This document shows positions 57,311-64,000 of a stretch of 64,000 nt of DNA, in pieces; the first letter of the stretch is position 1, and the number at the start of each line of letters is the position of its first letter. This DNA is from Eutypella sp. D-1 (lineage: Eukaryota > Ascomycota > Sordariomycetes > Xylariales > Diatrypaceae), in assembly GCA_023313575.1 (NCBI GenBank), contig JAJTTP010000001.1:4836001-4900000 (forward strand), written 5' to 3'. The notes beneath the pieces are model-generated. The model did no database searches, was not told where the DNA came from, and was given only the letters and a program-made list of their open reading frames with translations. The position numbers and the translations under genes were made by a program.

Positions 57311-58687
57311 GATGTAGGGGGGGAAGAAAGGAAAGTTGGAATCAGACGTCAAAATAGTAAGAATCGAATCCTAGAAGGTAAGAAAAATACACCTCATTCA
57401 TTAGCTACCAATTCTTAATTCTTCAAACCCGAAATATACGAAATCAAACGGCTTCCTCGATGAGGCCAGCTCAGTTGCCAGCTCAGTCCAACTTGTGCAG
57501 GGAACTTGTGTGCAGGGGTTTATTCGTCGTTAACCTTAGGTACTTACAAGAAGGTAGAATTAAAACTTCAATGAAATATCAAAACACCAAACGACTGAGG
57601 TGTCATCGACGCTATATCGATGGTTGGTGCGTCTTCAACCAAAGATACAGAAGAAAAAAAGGTCGTTTGGTTGGTTGTTGTTTTAAGGGTACAAAAAAGG
57701 CCAGAATTGAAAAAAAGGCCAGGAACTTATTAAGGCTCGAGCTGAAGCTCATCCCTACCTTAGGGTAATAGGTGTACCTTCCTATTCCTCTAACTTCAAT
57801 GGCCCCCCCTGGCTCCTTCTTCTTCTTCTTCTCATTCACTCCTTCCGCCCCATCATTTCCTTCATGCCACTTGGCAGAAATCGGAACCCCTGAAACAGTA
57901 CGCTATGTTTCTTTGTAGTTTAGTGCAGCCTACTGAGCTATTATGGCAACGACATCGATTACGTAGCGATGGTGTACATCTGCCTGCACTCAAAATCATT
58001 GGTTAATCTGTAGGGCAGCTTACTTGTAGTGAATGGTATGTATATACCGAGTTATCTATCGATAAAGGCTGTATGGAAACGAATACAATCCAGCTACCTG
58101 GGTACATATGCGACTGGAATTGGAAGTTCCAAGCTGGGGGTCGCAATGAGAACTAAGTACCTAGGCATAACTAGACGCCTACTATGCAGAATGTAATTAA
58201 TATTATGTATATATAATGATAACAAAATGCAGCCTTGAGGTCCGTTAGAAATGAGCAATTAACTACATCATTACTACGGAAGCGCAACTTTTATAAACGT
58301 TTCCGAAGTCCGGCCTATTGCAACGCCTTCCAACTACCTAGGTACATAATAGGGCTCTTTTGACATCCCCATTCCGGGTCCGTCCCAAATACATACCGGT
58401 ATCCCTGTATCATTATATGTCGTTAGGTAAATAGAACTTATAGCGGGTGGATAGGCGGAGTAAACTCGGGGGAGGAAAGGAGTTGATTCGCTTCTAGAAG
58501 GTACCTACCTACCCTTACCTGGGTAAGTACATATAAGGTAAAACCTCCTCACTTGTGCTACAACCGTCCGTTATAGTATATCTACTTCAACTAGGTAGTA
58601 TACAAGTAGGGTAATTTGGAATTGGTTAGCTAGGTCGGTAATCTGCCCCCCGAGGTCGCTCTCTTCCGGAGCCGATAAGTATCAGTC
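57311..58687. other. Divergent promoter region between Pmt4 and RidA genes
   Basis: About 1.4 kb. Plus-strand frame 57460-57768 is low complexity and not supported. Contains several palindromic CCTAGG-type motifs (58159, 58335-58346, 58499-58530), AT-rich DNA near 58190-58230 and TATATA. Confidence 0.5.
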
Positions 58688-59431
58688 ATGTTCGCCATCC
58701 CCCGAGCGGTTGGAGCCACCACCCGCGCAACTAGTAGAATTACAGCAGCATCTATAGCTTCTCAACGACCCCTCCTTCAAAGAGCTCTCTGCCCCGCACT
58801 ACAAACATTATCACCAACACCAACAACACCATCATCACCAACCTCGATATTCACCCGCAAAATGGCCGACTTCACCCACGTCTTTAGCAAGGATGCCGCT
58901 CCTCGTAAGTTTTGCTTTTTTGCTTTCTGCTTCGTACTCAATTATCTAGTATATATTGTGTGTGTAGACATGGACATGCATTATGGCTAACATCTCGTCA
59001 GCTGCCGGCCCCTACGTATGAGAATTCCCAGACCCCATCTACATTCATGAACTTTGGTGATATTGGGGACAACTAACAAGCTTGACCCTCTCTGTGCGCG
59101 CGCAATGTAGTCTCACGCCATCAAGACCCCGTCGGCCATTTACTGCTCTGGGCAGATTCCCGCGGACGCGCAGGGGAACCTCGTCGAGGGCACCATCGGC
59201 GAGAAGACGGCTGCCTGCATCAAGAACTTGCAGGCCGTCCTCACGGCTGCTGGCTCCAGCATCGAGAAGGTCGTCAAGGTCAACGTCTTCCTGACCGATA
59301 TGGCCTTCTTCGCCGACGTCAACACCGAGTACGCCAAGTGGTTCACCCACAAGCCCGCCCGGTCCTGCGTCGCCGTCAAGCAGCTACCGAAGGGCGTCGA
59401 GGTCGAGATCGAGTGCGTCGCCATCCCGTGA
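58688..59431 (+). CDS. MMF1: RidA/YjgF/UK114 family protein (Mmf1-type, mitochondrial)
   Basis: Three exons: 58688-58904, 59002-59015 and 59111-59431; 183 residues. The middle exon is only 14 nt and completes PAGPY before SHAIKTPSAIYCSGQIP. RidA motifs follow: CSGQIPADAQGNLVEG, NLQAVLTAAGSSIEKVVKVNVFLTDM, NTEYAKWF, PARSCVAVKQLPKGVEVEIE. The Arg in PARSC and Glu near the end are the conserved pocket residues. RidA hydrolyses reactive enamine/imine intermediates from amino-acid metabolism. The ~57-residue Ser/Thr/Arg-rich N-terminus is a probable mitochondrial presequence; a second ATG (MADFTHV) could give a cytosolic form, as with yeast Mmf1 and Hmf1. Confidence 0.95.
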
Positions 59432-59826
59432 GGGCGATCGCCCCCGCGCTCAGCTGGCCCGGCTTGGCCGAGGATCTAGGTTAAGGGGAGATGGCCATGA
59501 GGACAGAGCATATGTTCGTCATTGTTGAAAACCCAGCTTAAAAGCAACTAGCTCACTTGATGTAGATTTAGCCATAGCCATCCAATGTTGACGCATTCAA
59601 ACCTACACGACTCACGTGGAGCATTTGCAAATTGCGTGCCAATAACAGTTTTAGTGATTTCTATATTTATGTTTGTACCGTCTATTCCGTTTTATTCATT
59701 CTTTAACCACACAAAGAAAAAACAGTGTATTCGCCCTGATCACCCCTTTAACTTCAGATGGACACCACGTGCGATATACAGCAAACCTGCAGTGTCTATT
59801 TCTCCCCTTCACACGCCAGCACCAGT
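59432..59826. other. Intergenic region between convergent genes
   Basis: 0.4 kb between the RidA stop and the stop of the next minus-strand gene. Nothing seen. Confidence 0.5.
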
Positions 59827-60807
59827 TCAGGCCGTGGTACTCGCCTCGTTAATTTGCGGCATTGGCTGCCACTGCTTCTCCTGCCGGCGACGGCCATGGA
59901 CCACGTTTACTTTCTTCGCCTTCGGGATGTTCACCATGGACACCCAAGTCGCCACCCAAGTCGCCTCCCGGTTTTCCCATTCGTCCAAGGCCGTCGTCGT
60001 GGGCGTTATATTCTCGTATGGGTCATCCTCGGCATCCGACTCAACCGGAGACAGCGACGACCGCCTGCTGTCCTGCCTGTCCTCGTGTTCCCGCTCCCTC
60101 TCTTCCACCCCTTTCTCGGCACTGCCGGCCCTCCCGATCCTGCGGGCCGCGCACCCGGTATCGAGGGGCGATAGCGGCGGCGTAGAGTCGATGCTACGTC
60201 CGCGCCGGGGAGTGCGGGGGCTGAACCAGGCGCGCGGGCTCGAGGAATTCAGGGCGCTCGTAGGCATGTGGCTCACAAGTTCAAGCTGATCGCAAATCAT
60301 AGTGGTGAAGTCTTTGAGTTGTAAGGAAGGAAGTTTGGGCGCCGAGAAGCGGGTGCCGACGGCGCCGCCCCGGAACGACTGGCTGAGGCTGTGGACGACG
60401 GCGCCCGTGGCGGCGCCGTACCGGACGGCGACCTCGGCGTGCTCACGTACCTGCTGAAGCTGCTCGACCGTCGTGCGACACGGCCGCTTCAGGATTTCCT
60501 TGACCTCCTTGGCACCGCGGTTCTTGGGCCCGCGCCGGTTCTGCCGCGCCGCCCGGTCCCGCTCCGCCTTGAGCCCCGACAGCGCCTCGGGCGTCCGCGT
60601 TCTCAGCCACTCCAGCGTCGCCTGCCTCCCCTTCGCCTCCGGTACGAAGTTGCTCGTCACCTGGAGGTCCTCCTCAAGCCATCTGCGCTCGACGGTTTCG
60701 CTCCAGACGACCATGGCGCCGGTGCGACCTTCCTGAGGCGTGTCCGCCGCCGCCGGGCTCCTCTGCTTCTTGTGGCCCGGCCACTTGAGGGAACTGAAGA
60801 ATTTCAT
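59827..60807 (-). CDS. Basic, low-complexity protein of unknown function
   Basis: Single exon, 326 residues, ATG at 60807. The first ~60 residues include MKFFSSLKWPGHKKQ and WSETVERRWLEED. A helical block rich in Arg/Lys (LSGLKAERDRAARQNRRGPK, then EVKEILKRP) is followed by VEQLQQVREHAEVAVRYGAATGAVVHSLSQ and LKDFTTMICDQLELVSHMP. The C-terminal ~120 residues are disordered with many RS, SP and acidic clusters. No recognised family. Open frame quality and codon use are gene-like; no supporting homology is available to me. Confidence 0.6.
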   Translation of the reverse strand: MKFFSSLKWPGHKKQRSPAAADTPQEGRTGAMVVWSETVERRWLEEDLQVTSNFVPEAKGRQATLEWLRTRTPEALSGLKAERDRAARQNRRGPKNRGAKEVKEILKRPCRTTVEQLQQVREHAEVAVRYGAATGAVVHSLSQSFRGGAVGTRFSAPKLPSLQLKDFTTMICDQLELVSHMPTSALNSSSPRAWFSPRTPRRGRSIDSTPPLSPLDTGCAARRIGRAGSAEKGVEEREREHEDRQDSRRSSLSPVESDAEDDPYENITPTTTALDEWENREATWVATWVSMVNIPKAKKVNVVHGRRRQEKQWQPMPQINEASTTA

Positions 60808-62089
60808 GTTTTGAGTAAAGAACGTCGGTTTTTAAAATACAAAATAAGTTTCTTCGCTCTTAAGCTGAGCGACACGCCTACCTCTCCTGTCACACTTTGG
60901 CCCGGGCGTGCCGCCTGGTTATATCGTGGGAGTTGTACCATATGTGAACAATGGGATGGCTCGCTCCTTGGCTCACCGATGAACAATAGACAAAGGAGTA
61001 ACTATATACACCAATGGAAGTGAATGGCTGCAGGAAATCAAAATAACTTCCTCCTAGTCCTTGTTGGTTCACACTCTGTTTGTTCCTGTTTCCCCGTTGT
61101 GTGACGTGATCTCGGGCCGCATATCACCAAAAGGCTTACCGGTCTGGCTCGGGCATGTTGATCTCAAAGCATATGATATTTACCCTTCAGCAACACCGTC
61201 AGATTTGTGGATATTTCATGGAGTGCAAGTATGTATAGTACCAAAGCCAGATGCTCTTGGATACAGGCTGGCCCATTGCTAGCCAGCCGGACCACATAGT
61301 CCAGGTGTCTTTGATAACAATGCCATCAAATTCTAACTCACGGAAAAGCCATACGGAAGCTAGGAACAACCCTTTGTGAAACATACTGAGATATTGCAAT
61401 CGAATCGCTATTCGTGATAAGCTTGTCGGAAATTCCAGTCCTCCCCTAACTTGATTCATGCCAAGAAAACAAACCCCTATCCTGATCGCAAATCACATGC
61501 TGAGTCTCTTCTCCTATAGTCAACATGGGACGTTTCCCCCCAGGAGATGAAAGGATCAATACCAAAAACTCTAGAACTCCCCGCCACGGTGGTACAATGC
61601 ACATAATGCCGTTGTTCGCTTACCAGTCACGCATGTGTTCTCCGGATGAAATCAATCTCTTTGAATGGCGCACAGGAACAATTAAGGGGCCTACTTATAG
61701 AACAGCGGACAAAGAGAGAAAACGATCCAGACGTTCTGCTTCTTTCTACCGCTGTGAGTCAAAGGAGAGAGAATGGGGGCACAGGATTTATATAAGTTAA
61801 TAAAAGGAGCCTGCCACACCCTTCGACGTCGGTCTAGAGAAAACTCAATTCAGTACACATATTTCTTTCTTTTCTTTCTCAGATCACCAACACTTACCTT
61901 CGTTGGCGTCAGACAATCTGCTGGAGCAGTTGTGTTGATTACACCCCTTTTTGCCATTTACCTTCTCATCAGAAACTTTCACACATATTTCCGAACTGTC
62001 AGGGACAGTGCTCCTTTCGTTCAAGCAAGCCCCCTCCTCTTTTATACCACCCTTATCCCCTTTTACCCACCCCAAAACACACAAAAACA
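60808..62089. other. Intergenic region
   Basis: About 1.3 kb between divergent genes. A plus-strand frame at 61525-61800 (91 codons) is charged and low in complexity and is not supported. TTTATACC near 62040-62047 may be the TATA element of the next gene. Confidence 0.45.
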
Positions 62090-62887
62090 ATGAGTTGTTG
62101 CGGTAGTTCAACCGACTATGACCACCACCCGCAGCCGCGGGCCTACCAGGGGCCCCGTCCCCAGCCTCAGCCCCGTGCCGGCCAGCAGCAGCAGCGCAGG
62201 CCGGACCGCGAGCGGAGGCGGGCACAGGCCAGCGCGACACGCGCAGCAAACGACTATGGCTGGACGGGACAGCGAAGCCAGACCCGGAACCGGGACTCGT
62301 ACATCGAGCCGGAGCTCGGGCAGGCGCTGGTCGGGCTTCCGGGGAGTGACTACCGTGAACTAAGTGCGGCCGCGCACTCGAATCAGCTGCAGCGCCGGCC
62401 CGTCGGCGGGCCCGCACCCCCCAGGCCCTCGTACCAAGCCGGACAGCGCCGCGCACCGGGGCCAGCTCCGCCGGCGCGGTACCGGCCGTCGCCGCAGAGA
62501 CCACAGCAGTACCAGCACCACCAACAACAGCAGCAAAGGCAACAGGTCGTTCAGCGGCAGCCGGCCCGGGTACAGCCGATGGTCTCCGCGCCACCGCGGA
62601 AGCGGCAGCAGCCGCCGCCGCAGCTGGCATCGCTCGGACAGCGGCCCGTAGTCCACGGAGTTGACCCGCGCGCTCTGGCGCAGCCGCAGGCGGCCGTGTT
62701 TGATTACGTGCCGCAGAAGCCCGTACGTCGTGACAGCAACTGCGTTTCGGAGTGCGGCGACGAGGACGAATATGCCAATTGTAGATACCACACCGTCTCC
62801 CCGGTCCTCTCGCCCGGGCATAGGATGGATCATGACCTATATGGCCAGGTGGGCATGGGTTACGGCCGGACTGGCGTCGCTTTTTAG
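62090..62887 (+). CDS. Pro/Gln/Arg-rich disordered protein with N-terminal Cys pair
   Basis: Single exon, 265 residues, starting at the first ATG after a CA-rich leader. The N-terminus MSCCGSSTDYDHH has a Cys-Cys pair that could be S-acylated. The body is low complexity: Q-rich and Pro/Arg-rich with short motifs such as DYGWTGQRSQTRNRDSYIEP and GLPGSDYRELSAAAHSN. The C-terminus, FDYVPQKPVRRDSNCVSECGDEDEYAN then SPVLSPGHRMDHDLYGQ, is more ordered and perhaps the conserved part. No family recognised. The high GC content and long clean frame support a gene, but low complexity weakens it. Confidence 0.55.
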   Translation: MSCCGSSTDYDHHPQPRAYQGPRPQPQPRAGQQQQRRPDRERRRAQASATRAANDYGWTGQRSQTRNRDSYIEPELGQALVGLPGSDYRELSAAAHSNQLQRRPVGGPAPPRPSYQAGQRRAPGPAPPARYRPSPQRPQQYQHHQQQQQRQQVVQRQPARVQPMVSAPPRKRQQPPPQLASLGQRPVVHGVDPRALAQPQAAVFDYVPQKPVRRDSNCVSECGDEDEYANCRYHTVSPVLSPGHRMDHDLYGQVGMGYGRTGVAF

Positions 62888-63424
62888 GGATTAGTAGAAG
62901 CTCATTGTTTGGTTTCGATCCGCTAAGCGAATCTGTTCGGCGCTTGGTTAGAATAAACAAAGACATAGAATGGAAGATACCCCTTCAGGTTTGATAGTTT
63001 TTAAACACCACGAGATTCGGCAAGTTAGGTGAGTCCCTAGTAACGTTGTGTCTCTTGATCCTTCTCTTACTCCCATATCCGAGTGCAACTAATCGCCTGC
63101 TTAGAGGGCTCTGATATGACGTACGTCCATACATTGTATTCAAGAAATGTGAACTGTTGATGGCTTGAGGCCATGTGTATAAATTGAACAGGCTTAGGTA
63201 CTTACTAGCTGACATTGTGATCCCTCGTTTTGGGAGGGGGCATGTATATATATGTTGTGGCTTCAGTCCCACCTACAATCGGACCTACCGCAAGCAGCGG
63301 GCAGGAGATCTAGTTGCGTATGTATATAATCTTGCCATGTGAAAGTCTCTAAGCAGCCAAGTCTGCATCGGCCCGGCTGGTGGATGTCAATTGGTGTTCA
63401 AGCCGTTGCTACTCATGCCCCTAG
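62888..63424. other. Intergenic region
   Basis: About 0.5 kb without recognisable features apart from TATATATAT near 63245-63252. Confidence 0.4.
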
Positions 63425-63715
63425 ATGAGGTCTCCGCCGGCCGGCATGATCCTGCGATCCCGCATTCCGTGCTTCCTGCAGCGAGTGGAGTGGGGGGATC
63501 TGTCGCTCTTCCGCGCACTGCACTTCTATCTGTTTTGCCTTGAACATAGCATACCTATGTGTTACGAGATAGTCATGGCAACCTATTCCATTCTCGTTGA
63601 TACTTTCCCGTACGCACATCATCTAGTAGAAGATATCGTTAACAGCGATCCCGCTACCCTTGCTGCATGTCGGCTATGTATGGACGTAAGCAATGGAACG
63701 CTAACATATAGCTAA
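63425..63715 (+). CDS. Doubtful short ORF (possible BTB-like fragment)
   Basis: 96 codons from the ATG at 63425. The segment LFRALHFYLFCLEHSIPMCY with LVEDIVNSDPATLAAC has a helical composition reminiscent of the C-terminal part of BTB/POZ proteins, but the match is weak and not supported by other motifs. May be a fragment or chance frame; no function given. Confidence 0.25.
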   Translation: MRSPPAGMILRSRIPCFLQRVEWGDLSLFRALHFYLFCLEHSIPMCYEIVMATYSILVDTFPYAHHLVEDIVNSDPATLAACRLCMDVSNGTLTYS

Positions 63716-64000
63716 CTAAATATGCTGCAGGAAACCTATAGATCCAAGATTTCGGTCTTAGCCTGTGCTGATTTATTCTGCTTGAGTGGACGACACGTAC
63801 GACAGAGTCTTCAAGACGAGAGAAATGACTGGCATATGATCGATTGATGGGCCAAATGACGGCTAGCTAGGTACATATATGTAAGTACGTATACAGGGTT
63901 CTAGTAAAGGATCCTTGGTGGGGAGCACCTAACACTGTACTCATTTGCTCCTGAATGGACGGCTGACGAGGACGGAGGCGGGGAAGGAGGTTACCATAAA
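63716..64000. other. Window end, noncoding
   Basis: No gene seen in the last 285 bases. GGTACATATATGTAAGTACG (63870-63889) is another copy of the dispersed palindrome-like sequence. Confidence 0.4.

Noticed and set aside
57460..57768. Plus-strand frame of 102 codons between Pmt4 and RidA
   Set aside because: Lys/Arg-rich low-complexity sequence in the divergent promoter; no homology visible.

Overview
The window is nuclear DNA of a filamentous ascomycete (Pezizomycotina; most likely a Sordariomycete, the class being an inference from protein style). Evidence: short GT-AG introns, many with recognisable branch sites; a dispersed single 5S rRNA gene; an intron-bearing tRNA-Trp; and a gene set of Eaf6, Tvp38, Pmt4, eIF4A, a GH18 chitinase, dipeptidyl-peptidase-5-like peptidase and C2H2 (AcuF-like) proteins. 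Genes lie on both strands, 0.2-3 kb apart, with no operons. I found no transposon, virus, CRISPR array or recognisable secondary-metabolite cluster. Gene models are mine, chosen by reading frame, splice consensus and homology; no transcript data were used.

Layout. 0-16 kb: a GPI-anchored-type secreted protein, a polyQ protein with three Cys-Pro heme-regulatory-like motifs, Tvp38, a CUE-CCCH-Smr protein (no-go-decay type) and an F-box/JmjC protein. 16-26 kb: eIF4A, a coiled-coil orphan, a leaderless DPP5-like serine peptidase and the NuA4 subunit Eaf6. 26-36 kb looks accessory: two adjacent, diverged C2H2 AcuF-like proteins, a 500-residue orphan, a secreted NucA/NucB-type DNase and a small ankyrin protein, with a possible coding relic between the two zinc-finger genes. 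37-47 kb: 5S rRNA, a PWI/SR splicing factor, a small conserved coiled-coil protein, a FAHD1-like acylpyruvase and a GH18 chitinase. 47-60 kb: tRNA-Trp(CCA), a Nudix hydrolase, a membrane-anchored prenylcysteine-lyase-like flavoprotein, protein O-mannosyltransferase Pmt4 and a mitochondrial RidA (Mmf1-type) protein. 60-64 kb: two orphan low-complexity proteins and one doubtful short ORF.

Most genes are independent housekeeping units. Loose functional themes are translation and mRNA quality control (eIF4A, CUE-CCCH-Smr, tRNA-Trp, 5S), the secretory pathway and cell wall (Tvp38, Pmt4, chitinase, GPI protein), chromatin and RNA processing (Eaf6, PWI/SR protein, JmjC) and metabolite housekeeping (FAHD1, RidA, Nudix). 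Intergenic DNA repeatedly carries a palindromic TACCTAGGTA-like motif and several microsatellites. The most interesting items are the heme-motif protein, the 26-36 kb accessory block and the dispersed palindrome.
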